DNA of 21,220 bases, from assembly GCA_030604165.1 (NCBI GenBank), contig JAUVWK010000006.1, positions 1-21,220 of the forward strand, written 5' to 3'. This document shows, one piece after another, positions 1 through 7,563 of this stretch. Origin of the DNA: Alphaproteobacteria bacterium. Its GTDB lineage: Bacteria; Pseudomonadota; Alphaproteobacteria; UBA828. The notes below the pieces were generated by a model. That model was not told where the DNA came from and did no database searches. It saw only the letters and a program-made list of their open reading frames with translations. Position 1 is the first letter of the stretch. Each line of letters starts with the position of its first letter. The position numbers were made by a program, and so were the translations under genes.

Positions 1-128
1 ACGGTTTCTTCGTCGTCAACTCGCTCGCGGACCAGACCGGCACCACCAACTACACCCGCGCCGGCTCGTTCAACCAGAACAATCTCGGCAATCTGATCAA
101 CACGGCCGGATTCTACCTGCAGAACTAA
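1..128 (+). CDS. flgE: Flagellar hook protein FlgE, N-terminal part (5' truncated by window, ends at in-frame TAA)
   Basis: The first 41 visible codons, starting in frame at base 3, read as the conserved N-terminal region of FlgE/FlgG-type axial proteins: a GFFVV segment, then YTRAGSFNQN, then a Gly-Phe-Tyr-Leu-Gln-Asn segment. The frame meets TAA at 126-128, then continues without a shift into Pro-Leu-Asp-Pro-Asn and the rest of FlgE. In family members this segment usually reads like Y-L-x-G-W-P-x-D, so the TAA stands where an aromatic residue (Trp or Tyr) is expected. One base change from a Tyr codon would create it. The gene start is outside the window. It is either a nonsense-mutated flgE or a sequence error; the FlgE identity is confident, the functional state is not. 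Confidence 0.75.
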   Translation, partial: GFFVVNSLADQTGTTNYTRAGSFNQNNLGNLINTAGFYLQN

Positions 129-149
129 CCGCTCGATCCTAACGAGCTA

Positions 150-1433
150 TTGCCCGGTGCGGCGGGAAACACCACCAACACCACCTCGAGCGCCGACTTG
201 AACAGCCTCGATACGGTGAACGTGAACCAGGTGAACGGCGTCGCGGCGGCGACCACCACGGTCGAGGTCGGCGCCAATTTGACCGCCTCGGAGACGGCCT
301 TCGCCGGGCCATCGGACACCACCATCTCGCTGTCGATCACCTCGGCGACCGATCTCAGCGGCTCCGGCCATGTGGATGGCGATCAGCTCCGTATTGTCCA
401 CGGCTCGATCAACGAGATCTTCGAGTACGACCCCACGCCCGGCGCCGGCGAGTACTCGACGCTGGCCGAGCTGGCCGCGTTGATCGACGCGATCAGCGGC
501 CTGAGCGCGGCGGTCGGCGGCTCTGCCTCGGACGCCACGGTCACCGTCTCCGGCGACGATCCGCGCGACACGCTGGTCATCTCCAACGTCGTCAACACGC
601 CGGGCACCGAGCTGTTCGGCGGCGCGCCGCCGCTCACCACGGCCGATACCTACGACGAGACCGATATCACCAAGAACATGGCGTCGGGCACCGTGTCGGC
701 GGATTTCAGCCGCTCGGCCCGCGTCTTCGACGCCCAGGGCACGGGCCATGACGTGCAGCTCGCCTTCCTCAAGGTCGCGGCCAACACCTGGGCCGTCGAG
801 GTCTATGCCAGCCCCGCGACCGACGTCACCATCAGCAGCCCGCTGGTGAACGGTCAACTCGCCACGGGCATCGTCACCTTTAATGGCGATGCCACCCTCA
901 ACAGTGTCTCGTCGGGCATCTCCGGCGCCGTCAGCGTCGCCTGGACCAGCGGCGCGTCGAGCAGTAGCATCACCTTCGACTGGGGCACCGCCGGCGCGCT
1001 CGACACCGGCAAGAGTGACGGCCTCAGCCAGTTCGACGGCTCCTACAACGTCGCCTTCGTGAACCAGAACGGCTCGGAGGTCGGTCAGCTCAACGGCGTG
1101 ACCATCGACGAGAACGGCTTCGTTATCGCCTCCTTCAGCAACGGCGCGACCAAGCGGCTCTACAAGCTGCCCGTCGCCACCTTCGCCGACGTCTCCTCAC
1201 TCAAGGCCGAAAACGGCAACGTCTACTCGCAGTCAGACAAATCGGGCGAGTTCAACTTACGCGAGGCGGGCAAGGGCGGCGCCGGTCTGTTGGCGCCATC
1301 GGCCCTCGAAGCGGCCAATGTCGACCTCGGCAAGGAGTTCACCGACATGATCGTCACGCAGCGCGCCTTTACGGCAAGCTCGCGAATCATCACCACGGTG
1401 GACGAATTGCTGGAGGATTTGATCCGGATCTAA
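150..1433 (+). CDS. flgE: Flagellar hook protein FlgE, main and C-terminal part downstream of the in-frame stop
   Basis: FlgE polymerises into the hook, the universal joint outside the outer membrane. This 427-residue stretch begins at a TTG without a convincing ribosome binding site and is best read as the continuation of the frame upstream, broken by TAA at 126-128. It contains a Ser/Thr/Gly-rich variable segment, then a FlaE-type D2 domain beginning around residue 175 (ASGTVSADFSRSARVFDAQG). The C-terminal axial helix is diagnostic: NVDLGKEFTDMIVTQRAF, then ITTVDELLEDLIRI. The downstream part is intact, with no other stop or frameshift, so any inactivation would be recent. A terminator follows 28 bases after the stop. 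If the TAA is real, the cell would need another hook gene or stop readthrough. Confidence 0.85.
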   Translation: MPGAAGNTTNTTSSADLNSLDTVNVNQVNGVAAATTTVEVGANLTASETAFAGPSDTTISLSITSATDLSGSGHVDGDQLRIVHGSINEIFEYDPTPGAGEYSTLAELAALIDAISGLSAAVGGSASDATVTVSGDDPRDTLVISNVVNTPGTELFGGAPPLTTADTYDETDITKNMASGTVSADFSRSARVFDAQGTGHDVQLAFLKVAANTWAVEVYASPATDVTISSPLVNGQLATGIVTFNGDATLNSVSSGISGAVSVAWTSGASSSSITFDWGTAGALDTGKSDGLSQFDGSYNVAFVNQNGSEVGQLNGVTIDENGFVIASFSNGATKRLYKLPVATFADVSSLKAENGNVYSQSDKSGEFNLREAGKGGAGLLAPSALEAANVDLGKEFTDMIVTQRAFTASSRIITTVDELLEDLIRI

Positions 1434-1460
1434 CCAGGATTTCACTCCCGGTCCAACTCT

Positions 1461-1490
1461 CGGCGCGGGGCCTCCCGCGCCGATTTTTTT
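1461..1490 (+). terminator. Rho-independent terminator after flgE
   Basis: A perfect 9-bp GC-rich stem (1461-1469 with 1474-1482) closes a 4-base loop and is followed by A and seven T residues (1484-1490). It lies 28 bases downstream of the flgE stop and separates the hook gene from sciP. Confidence 0.93.
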
Positions 1491-1516
1491 GCCCCAATCA
1501 TTACCGTAAGAGACTG

Positions 1517-1544
1517 TTAACCTTGCAATTTAGCACTTCCTTAA
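1517..1544 (+). promoter_or_regulatory. Candidate CtrA-binding region upstream of sciP
   Basis: Two elements resemble the alphaproteobacterial CtrA site TTAA-N7-TTAA: a TTAACC half-site at 1517-1522, and TTAG-N7-TTAA at 1530-1544 (7 of 8 fixed positions). They sit in an AT-rich pocket of a GC-rich sequence, 70-97 bases before the sciP start. CtrA activation of sciP is known in Caulobacter; here it is inferred from the match only. Confidence 0.5.
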
Positions 1545-1568
1545 ACGGCGGCGACTAAGCTGTTTCGT

Positions 1569-1585
1569 TGAGGCAGGAAGCCTCA
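1569..1585 (+). other. Small hairpin in the sciP leader
   Basis: A perfect 6-bp stem (1569-1574 with 1580-1585) encloses a 5-base loop AGGAA, which resembles a Shine-Dalgarno core. The apparent SD for sciP is a second AGGAAA at 1596-1601, 12 bases before the ATG. The role is unknown; it may be chance. Confidence 0.25.
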
Positions 1586-1613
1586 TACTGGTAGCAGGAA
1601 AGCGACCCAAGCG

Positions 1614-1886
1614 ATGTCCAAGCCCGAGTTTCAAGCAGCCGTGCCCGCGATTGGACCGGACGGCGCGCCAATGACGATCGACGATCTGCCACCGCCCGAT
1701 ACCAAGCGCTGGGTGGCGCGTCGCAAGGCGCAGGTCGTCACAGGCGTGCGCTCGGGCCTGATCAGCCTCGATGAGGCTTGCAGGCGCTATACCCTGACGG
1801 TCGAGGAGTTTCTATCGTGGGCCAACGCCGTGGACCAGCACGGCGTCCGTGGACTCAGAGTCACCCGCCTCCAGGACTATCGCTAG
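1614..1886 (+). CDS. sciP: CtrA inhibitor SciP (DUF1153 family)
   Basis: This 90-residue protein matches the DUF1153/SciP family, a small helix-turn-helix factor of Alphaproteobacteria. In Caulobacter it binds CtrA and blocks recruitment of RNA polymerase at CtrA-activated flagellar and cell-cycle promoters. Visible hallmarks are the MTIDDLPPPDTKRWVARRKA segment (residues 20-39), followed by the helical region containing SGLISLDEACRRY, LTVEEFLSW and the C-terminal GVRGLRVTRLQDYR. Full length is usual for the family. The start is the ATG with AGGAAA 12 bases upstream. It stands alone between the flgE terminator and the fliF operon, with CtrA-like boxes before it. With ctrA only 13 kb away, it probably closes a CtrA feedback loop on this locus. 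Confidence 0.93.
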   Translation: MSKPEFQAAVPAIGPDGAPMTIDDLPPPDTKRWVARRKAQVVTGVRSGLISLDEACRRYTLTVEEFLSWANAVDQHGVRGLRVTRLQDYR

Positions 1887-1967
1887 TACCGAACTCGCAG
1901 CCGGGCTCACCGGCCATGATGCTCCGCCGCCCTCCTCGGACGGCGGCCAATTGTCGTGCGCCAAGAT

Positions 1968-1999
1968 CCTATTCGGTAAAATTTGCCTAATCGAATAGG
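1968..1999. repeat. 8-bp perfect inverted repeat between sciP and fliF
   Basis: CCTATTCG at 1968-1975 is mirrored by CGAATAGG at 1992-1999, with a 16-base AT-rich spacer. Half-site centres are 24 bases apart, about two helical turns, as for a dimeric regulator. No T-run follows, so a terminator is unlikely. It lies 82 bases after sciP and 159 bases before fliF. No known factor is assigned. Confidence 0.4.
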
Positions 2000-2012
2000 C
2001 AATAATTTCCGT

Positions 2013-2030
2013 ACGTTAACGTCTTTTTCA
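2013..2030 (+). promoter_or_regulatory. Candidate CtrA box upstream of the fliF operon
   Basis: TTAA-N7-TTCA at 2016-2030 matches 7 of the 8 fixed bases of the CtrA site. It overlaps a perfect 10-bp palindrome, ACGTTAACGT (2013-2022), whose core CGTTAACGT also occurs upstream of ctrA at 14666-14674. Class II fliF-type operons are CtrA-regulated in Caulobacter; regulation here is inferred. Confidence 0.5.
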
Positions 2031-2084
2031 CCGAACTGCGCACACAATTAGGCATGAATTTCGCAGCAATCCGGACAGCGTCCG

Positions 2085-2103
2085 CCCGGCAAGTCTCGCC
2101 GGG
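2085..2103 (+). other. Hairpin in the fliF leader
   Basis: CCCGGC (2085-2090) pairs with GCCGGG (2098-2103) across a 7-base loop, about 55 bases before the fliF start. There is no T-run. It could be a leader structure or chance in GC-rich DNA. With 1968-1999 and 2013-2030 it makes up what is visible in this 271-bp gene-free stretch. Confidence 0.25.
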
Positions 2104-2157
2104 TTCGCGAGGGCATTCGAGCGCGCCCCAAATTCGACAAACGGAAGGCGAAGGTCC

Positions 2158-3843
2158 TTGAATCCGCTGACGCAAATGTTGCGCGGCCTCGGAATGGGCC
2201 GGGTGATCGTCCTCGCCGGTATCGGGGTCGCATTGATCGCGTTCCTCCTCTATATGACCGACCGCATGACGACACCCAATATGGGGCTGCTCTACGGCAA
2301 CTTGGAGGTGTCCAGCGCCAGCGAGGTCGTGGCCAAGCTGGAATCCATGGGTGTGCAGTACCGGCTCACGGGCGACGGCACCCAGGTTCTCGTGCCGGCC
2401 GATCAGGTGCTGCGGCTGCGCATGACGCTCGCCGGCGATGGCCTGCCCGGCGGTGGCGCGGTCGGCTACGAGATCTTCGATAATTCCGATTCCTTCGGCA
2501 CGACCAACCTCGTGCAGCAGATCAACATGGTGCGCGCGCTCGAAGGCGAGCTATCCCGGACCATCGGCTCGCTCTCGATTGTCGCCGGTGCGCGCGTTCA
2601 TTTGGTCATCCCCCGGCGTGAGCTGTTCAACCGCGGTCAAGGCGAGGCGAGCGCCTCCATCGCGCTGAAGCTTCGCGGCGCGGGCCGGTTGACCCGCCAA
2701 CAGATTGCGGCGATTCAAAATCTCACCGCCGCCGCCGTGCCCAACCTGTCGCCATCGCGGATCACGATCATCGACGACAAGGGCAACCTGCTGGCGCGCG
2801 GTGGAGACGACGAAGCAGACGCATCGACCGGGGCCGCGACGGCCGAGGATTTCCGCGCAACATTCGAAAGCCGCCTGAAAAAAACCATTGAGCAGCTGGT
2901 TGAGAGCTCGGTCGGCCCGGGTAAGGTGCGCGCCGAGGTCAGCGCGGAGATCGACTTCGACCGCTTCACGACAAATGAGGAGCTGTTCGATCCCGACGGT
3001 CAGGTCGTCCGCTCACAACAGCTTGTCGAGGAACGCACCGACAGCTCCGACAGCGATACCGACCAATCCGTCAGCGCTAGCAACAACCTGCCCGACTCCG
3101 AAGTCAGCGAGAGTGGTATGAGCAGCAGCAACCACTCGGCACGCACCGAAGAGACGATCAATTACGAGGTGTCCCGAACCGTCCGCACCCACGTGCGCGA
3201 GGGCGGATCGGTCCAACGGCTCTCCATCGCGGTTTTGGTCGACGGTTTCTACAATACCGACGCAGAGGGCGAGCGCGTCTATGAGCCGCGCTCGGAAGAG
3301 GAACTCGCCCAATTTACCCAACTCGTGAAAAGCGCTGTCGGTTTCAATGCGGATCGCGGCGACACCGTCGAAGTGGTCAACATGCGTTTCGCGGAGATCG
3401 AAGCGCCGACGGAGATCGCGGAAGCGGGCGGCGCGCTTGCCGACATCGACTACATGAAGGTGCTCGAGATCGTGGTGCTCGGTTTCGTCGCGGTGCTCGT
3501 GATCATGCTTGTGCTGCGGCCGATCGTAAGCCGGCTCTTGGTCGCAATGCCGCAGGTTCCGCTGCCACCGCATCCGGCCGTGGCGGCGCAACCCGGGGCT
3601 CCGGCGGCTGCTATCGCCGCGCCGGAGGCGGCGCCCGCGATCCCGCATCCGGAAGCGCCGCCGCCACCGCCGCCGCGCCGGCCGCCGCCCGTCATAGAAG
3701 AGGAAGAAGAAGATAGCCTGATCGATATCGGGCGCGTGGAAGGCCAGGTGAAACGATCGCAGGTGAAGAAGATCGGCGAGATCGTCGAGAAGCACCCCGA
3801 GGAAGCCCTCAATATCGTGCGCAACTGGCTCTACCAGGACTAG
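2158..3843 (+). CDS. fliF: Flagellar MS-ring protein FliF
   Basis: FliF forms the inner-membrane MS ring on which rotor and export gate assemble. The 561 residues show a first membrane helix at about 14-33, the periplasmic ring-building region (LYGNLEVSSASEVVAKLES; VRALEGELSRTIGSL; ARVHLVIP), and a Ser/Asp-rich low-complexity stretch around 290-320. A second membrane helix follows at about 435-453, then a Pro/Ala-rich cytoplasmic segment with poly-Pro, and a C-terminal FliG-binding tail (VKRSQVKKIGEIVEKHPEEA). The TTG start is chosen because the family N-terminus reads MNPL and GGAAGG lies 9 bases upstream; the next Met (2176) would shorten the N-terminal cytoplasmic part. It is the first gene of the long flagellar operon; fliG follows after 27 bases. 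Confidence 0.95.
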   Translation: MNPLTQMLRGLGMGRVIVLAGIGVALIAFLLYMTDRMTTPNMGLLYGNLEVSSASEVVAKLESMGVQYRLTGDGTQVLVPADQVLRLRMTLAGDGLPGGGAVGYEIFDNSDSFGTTNLVQQINMVRALEGELSRTIGSLSIVAGARVHLVIPRRELFNRGQGEASASIALKLRGAGRLTRQQIAAIQNLTAAAVPNLSPSRITIIDDKGNLLARGGDDEADASTGAATAEDFRATFESRLKKTIEQLVESSVGPGKVRAEVSAEIDFDRFTTNEELFDPDGQVVRSQQLVEERTDSSDSDTDQSVSASNNLPDSEVSESGMSSSNHSARTEETINYEVSRTVRTHVREGGSVQRLSIAVLVDGFYNTDAEGERVYEPRSEEELAQFTQLVKSAVGFNADRGDTVEVVNMRFAEIEAPTEIAEAGGALADIDYMKVLEIVVLGFVAVLVIMLVLRPIVSRLLVAMPQVPLPPHPAVAAQPGAPAAAIAAPEAAPAIPHPEAPPPPPPRRPPPVIEEEEEDSLIDIGRVEGQVKRSQVKKIGEIVEKHPEEALNIVRNWLYQD

Positions 3844-3870
3844 CGGACTGGTGCCACAGGTAATGACACG

Positions 3871-4896
3871 ATGCTGACACCGGCGATGAAAAACGAGCTG
3901 CGGGGCGTCGACGGGCCACGCAAGGCCGCGATGATCATGCTCGCGCTCAACGAGGATCAGGCCGCCAAGCTGTTCGGCATGATGACCGACGAGGAGATCA
4001 AGGAGATCACGACAGCGATGGCGAGCCTCGGCAACGTGCAGGGCAGCACGGTCGAGGCCTTGTTCGTCGAGTTCGTCGAGCAGATGTCGTCCACCGGCTC
4101 GGTCGTCGGCACCTTCGATAGTACGGAGCGCCTGCTGCTCAAGGTGCTCGATAATGATCGCGTACAAAACATCATGGATGAGGTGCGCGGTCCCGCGGGC
4201 CGTACCATGTGGGACAAGCTTGGCAACGTCAACGAAGCGGTGCTGGCGAACTACCTGAAGAATGAGTATCCGCAGACGGTGGCCGTCGTGCTCTCCAAGG
4301 TCAGACCGGAAAATGCCGCGCGCGTTCTCGCCACGCTGCCGGAAGAATTCGCGATGGAAGTCGTCATGCGCTTGCTCCACATGGAGGCTGTGCAAAAAGA
4401 GGTCATTGACGACATCGAGATGACCTTGCGCACAGAATTCATGAGCAACCTGGCGCGGACCAACCGGCGCGACAGCCATGAGGTGATCGCCGACATTTTC
4501 AACGGCCTCGACCGCAACTCGGAGTCGCGATTTCTGAGCGCATTGGAAGACCGCGACAAAGACGCCGCGGAGAAGATCAAAGCGTTGATGTTCACTTTCG
4601 AGGATCTGAGCGACCTCGATCCGAGCGGTATTCAGACACTGCTGCGCAATATCGAAAGAGACAAGCTCGCACTCGCGCTCAAGGGTTCATCCGAGACCAT
4701 CCGCAATCTGTTTTTCACCAATATGTCTGAGCGCGCCGGCAAGATATTGCGCGAAGAAATGGATGCCATGGGCCCGGTGCGACTTCGTGACGTGGACGAG
4801 TCCCAGGCGCATATCGTCACCGTGGCCAAAGACCTCGCGGATTCAGGGCAAATCATGATCGTCGACACCAAGAGTGAAGACGAGCTTGTGTACTGA
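3871..4896 (+). CDS. fliG: Flagellar motor switch protein FliG
   Basis: FliG forms the rotor layer between FliF and FliM/FliN and contacts the stator. At 341 residues it has normal length. The N-terminal FliF-binding domain begins RGVDGPRKAAMIMLALNEDQ. The middle domain has the EHPQT-like motif as NEYPQTVAVVLSKVRPENA. The C-terminal torque domain ends with a charged helix (REEMDAMGPVRLRDVDESQ) and IVTVAKDLADSGQIMI. The start ATG at 3871 has a weak AGGT upstream; an earlier upstream ATG is out of frame. It lies between fliF and fliH with short gaps, in the usual alphaproteobacterial order. Nothing unusual is seen. Confidence 0.96.
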   Translation: MLTPAMKNELRGVDGPRKAAMIMLALNEDQAAKLFGMMTDEEIKEITTAMASLGNVQGSTVEALFVEFVEQMSSTGSVVGTFDSTERLLLKVLDNDRVQNIMDEVRGPAGRTMWDKLGNVNEAVLANYLKNEYPQTVAVVLSKVRPENAARVLATLPEEFAMEVVMRLLHMEAVQKEVIDDIEMTLRTEFMSNLARTNRRDSHEVIADIFNGLDRNSESRFLSALEDRDKDAAEKIKALMFTFEDLSDLDPSGIQTLLRNIERDKLALALKGSSETIRNLFFTNMSERAGKILREEMDAMGPVRLRDVDESQAHIVTVAKDLADSGQIMIVDTKSEDELVY

Positions 4897-4909
4897 GCGG
4901 TAGGACATC

Positions 4910-5620
4910 ATGCAAAAGTGCGACAAATTTCTTTTCGATACCGAATTCGACGTCGGCAAATGGGATCCGGGCGGCACGGGCGTTACGCTCCAGGACGACG
5001 AAATCCTCACCAGACAGCACCTCGACGAGGCCCACGCCGAGGGTTACGCCGTCGGCAAAGCGGAGGGGCGGACAGAGGCCGAGGGCGAATCCTCGCGCAT
5101 GGCGGCGCACGCGCTCGAGCGCTTTGCCCGCGACTTCGCCGCCATGAAGGAAGCGCACGCAAACGCCCTCGCGCATCACGCGCGCGAGGCCACTGCCCTT
5201 GCCGTGGCCGTCGCCAGAAAACTGGCACCAGCACTGATGACCGCGCAGCCGCTGGCCGAGATCGAGGCGCTGATTACCGACTGCCTATCGCGAATCATGG
5301 GCGAGGCCAGGGTTGTCGTGCGTGTGCAGAACGATTTGGTGGAGGCGCTCGATCAGCGGATCGAAGCGCTCACAAAACAGTTGGGCTTCGACGGCCAGGT
5401 CATTCTGCTGGGCGAAGACGGGCTGGCGTCCGGCGACTGCCGTGTTGAGTGGGCCGACGGTGGTGCCGAACGGAACACCGCGAGCCTCGCCAACGCTCTC
5501 GACGAGGCCATCAACCGGCTGGTGCAGGCAGGCGTGGCCGACGCGCCCCAGAATCTGGCGGACGAGCCAACAGCCGGGTCCGCGAGTGTCGCGCAACCGG
5601 CGCCACAGTTAGCGACGTAG
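4910..5620 (+). CDS. fliH: Flagellar assembly protein FliH (FlbE-like)
   Basis: The 236 residues fit FliH, the cytoplasmic regulator of the FliI export ATPase. The sequence is weakly conserved, so the call rests on position (fliG-fliH-fliN-flbD, as in Caulobacter fliG-flbE-fliN-flbD) and on visible traits. These are an N-terminal amphipathic part, then a Glu/Ala-rich helical stretch with GYAVGKAEGRTEAEGE, then an alpha/beta C-terminal region with LAVAVARKLAPALM and a DCRVEWADGGAERN motif typical of FliH/YscL C-termini. The last 25 residues are Ala/Pro-rich and probably disordered. It is 13 bases after fliG and 9 before fliN. Its partner genes fliI and fliJ lie about 7 kb away on the other strand. 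Confidence 0.85.
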   Translation: MQKCDKFLFDTEFDVGKWDPGGTGVTLQDDEILTRQHLDEAHAEGYAVGKAEGRTEAEGESSRMAAHALERFARDFAAMKEAHANALAHHAREATALAVAVARKLAPALMTAQPLAEIEALITDCLSRIMGEARVVVRVQNDLVEALDQRIEALTKQLGFDGQVILLGEDGLASGDCRVEWADGGAERNTASLANALDEAINRLVQAGVADAPQNLADEPTAGSASVAQPAPQLAT

Positions 5621-5629
5621 GAGATAGCG

Positions 5630-6085
5630 ATGTCAGACAACGAAGATCTTGAATTCGAGGAGCTCGAGGCCGAAGGCGATGGCGAGGCCCAAAAGCAGCC
5701 GACACCTCCGGCGGAGACCGCCGACACCGAGCAGCCGAGCGAGGCGGCTGCAAGTCCTGGTGAGGAGGCCGCCGGTCCGGGTGAGGAAACAGCGGAGCCG
5801 GACGCGGAGGAAAGCCACGACGTCGCCACCGGTGACATGCCGCGCAATTCAAAAGACTTGGAAGCTGTTTACGACATTCCCGTGCAGGTCTCGGCCGTGC
5901 TCGGCCAATCGAGCATGAAAGTCAGCCAGCTGCTCAAGCTAGGACGCGGCGCGGTCGTCGAACTCGACCGCAAGGTAGGGGAAGCGATCGACATTTACGT
6001 CAATGACCGCCTCGTCGCCCGCGGCGAAGTCGTGGTCGTGGAAGACCGCTTGGGTGTCACCATGACGGAGATCATCAAGACCTGA
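5630..6085 (+). CDS. fliN: Flagellar motor switch protein FliN
   Basis: FliN is the C-ring component below FliM. Of 151 residues, the last 80 form a standard SpoA/FliN domain: DIPVQVSAVLGQSSMKVSQL, LGRGAVVELDRKVGEAIDI, VNDRLVARGEVVVVEDRLGV and TEIIKT. The first 70 residues are an acidic, Glu/Pro/Ala-rich disordered extension, longer than in enteric FliN but common in Alphaproteobacteria. GGAGAT lies just before the ATG. fliM is not in the window, so the switch complex is encoded at more than one locus. Confidence 0.95.
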   Translation: MSDNEDLEFEELEAEGDGEAQKQPTPPAETADTEQPSEAAASPGEEAAGPGEETAEPDAEESHDVATGDMPRNSKDLEAVYDIPVQVSAVLGQSSMKVSQLLKLGRGAVVELDRKVGEAIDIYVNDRLVARGEVVVVEDRLGVTMTEIIKT

Positions 6086-6145
6086 CGCGCGTCATCCGGA
6101 ATCGGAGCGCGTTCGGATAGGTTTGATTTGGACCAGGAGAACGTC

Positions 6146-7525
6146 ATGAGACTTCTGATCATTGGCTCACTCGACGGCCAGATCGGCGCGGCTAGCAAAA
6201 TCGCCATCGCGCGCGGCGCGAAGGTTTTGCACGCCGCGAACATCGAGCGCGGCTTGGAAACACTCCGGGCCGGGCGCGGTGCCGAGTTGGTGATGATCGA
6301 TGCCAACGAGGACATCGAGCGCCTGATCCAAAGTCTGACCTCGGAACGCATTGCCGTGCCAGTGGTCGCGTGCGGTACCGCCGTGGACTCGCAGCTCGCA
6401 GTGCGTGCGATCAAGGCCGGGGCGAAAGAATACATTCCCCTACCGCCCGAGCCCGATCTGATCGCGGCGGTGATCGAGGCCGTGGCCGAGGAAAGCCAGT
6501 CACTGATCTACAAGGACCCGGCGATGGTAAAAGTGATCCGGTTTGCGGATCAAATCGCGCCGTCTGAAGCAAGCGCCCTGATCACAGGAGAATCCGGGAC
6601 CGGCAAAGAGGTTCTGGCGCGTTACATCCATCGCAAGAGCCGACGCGCCGAGGCGGCCTTTATCTGCGTGAACTGCGCGGCGATTCCCGACAATCTACTC
6701 GAATCGGAGCTCTTCGGTCACGAGAAGGGCGCGTTTACCGGCGCTATCGCCCGCCGCATCGGCAAATTCGAAGAAGCCCACAATGGCACTCTGTTGCTCG
6801 ACGAGATCAGCGAAATGGATCCTCGTCTGCAGGCCAAGCTGCTTAGGGCGTTGCAAGAGCAGGAGATCGACCGTGTCGGCGGCACCAAGCCCATCAAAGT
6901 CGACCTGCGCGTCATTGCCACAAGCAATCGCGACCTAACCAGAGAAGTGGCGGCCGGGCGCTTTCGCGAAGACCTCTATTTTCGGCTCAACGTCGTGACG
7001 TTGATTATCCCGCCACTGCGCGAACGGCCGCAGGACGTCGAAATGCTGGCCAAGCATTTCGTTCGCAAGTACGCCGAAGCAAATGGTGTACCCGTCCGGC
7101 ATCTCACCGCCGAAGCCATGGCAACGCTGCAACGCTATCATTGGCGTGGCAATGTGAGGGAGCTCGAAAATACCCTGCACCGTGCCGTGCTGTTGGCCAA
7201 CGGCGACGAAATTGACCTTGAAGCCATCATCTTGGAGAGCGGTTCCGACGGGGCGGCAATACCGGCTCCAGGAAACGGCGCGGCTGAGCCACCGCAGACC
7301 GCCGGCGTTAGCGCCTCCTCGGCAGGCCATCTAGTCGGCAAGACCGTTGCCGAAGTAGAGCGCAATCTCATTATCGATACGCTCGGCCATTGCCTCGGCA
7401 ACCGCACACACGCCGCCAACATTCTCGGCATTTCGATCCGCACGCTGCGCAACAAGCTGAAGCTCTACAGCAACGAAGGCGTCTCCGTACCGAGACCCGG
7501 CGAGAGCGGGCAAGCTGCTCTCTGA
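6146..7525 (+). CDS. flbD: Sigma-54-dependent flagellar regulator FlbD
   Basis: FlbD activates late flagellar genes with sigma-54 RNA polymerase and represses early ones in Caulobacter. The 459 residues begin MRLLIIGSLDGQIG, a degenerate receiver domain that lacks the paired N-terminal acids expected of a phosphorylated receiver. The AAA+ domain has Walker A GESGTGKE (about 148-155), the sigma-54 contact loop GAFTGA (195-200) and Walker B GTLLLDE (214-220). A Fis-type helix-turn-helix ends the protein (GNRTHAANILGISIRTLRNK). The ATG at 6146 is preferred because AGGAG lies 6 bases upstream; a TTG at 6128 would add six residues. It lies between fliN and flhA, as in Caulobacter. In that organism the trans-acting factor FliX controls it; no fliX is seen here. 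Confidence 0.95.
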   Translation: MRLLIIGSLDGQIGAASKIAIARGAKVLHAANIERGLETLRAGRGAELVMIDANEDIERLIQSLTSERIAVPVVACGTAVDSQLAVRAIKAGAKEYIPLPPEPDLIAAVIEAVAEESQSLIYKDPAMVKVIRFADQIAPSEASALITGESGTGKEVLARYIHRKSRRAEAAFICVNCAAIPDNLLESELFGHEKGAFTGAIARRIGKFEEAHNGTLLLDEISEMDPRLQAKLLRALQEQEIDRVGGTKPIKVDLRVIATSNRDLTREVAAGRFREDLYFRLNVVTLIIPPLRERPQDVEMLAKHFVRKYAEANGVPVRHLTAEAMATLQRYHWRGNVRELENTLHRAVLLANGDEIDLEAIILESGSDGAAIPAPGNGAAEPPQTAGVSASSAGHLVGKTVAEVERNLIIDTLGHCLGNRTHAANILGISIRTLRNKLKLYSNEGVSVPRPGESGQAAL

Positions 7526-7563
7526 ACGAGCGGCCGCCGGAAAAAAATAGCGACTAGCGAAGC

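Noticed and set aside
147..857. Minus-strand open frame (236 codons) antisense to flgE
   Set aside because: Arg/Gly/Asp-rich shadow of the flgE frame, no family resemblance.
3013..4479. Long minus-strand open frame (488 codons) antisense to fliF and fliG
   Set aside because: It mirrors well-supported genes on the other strand; its protein is His/Arg/Asp-rich with no recognisable motif, a common artefact of GC-rich codon use.
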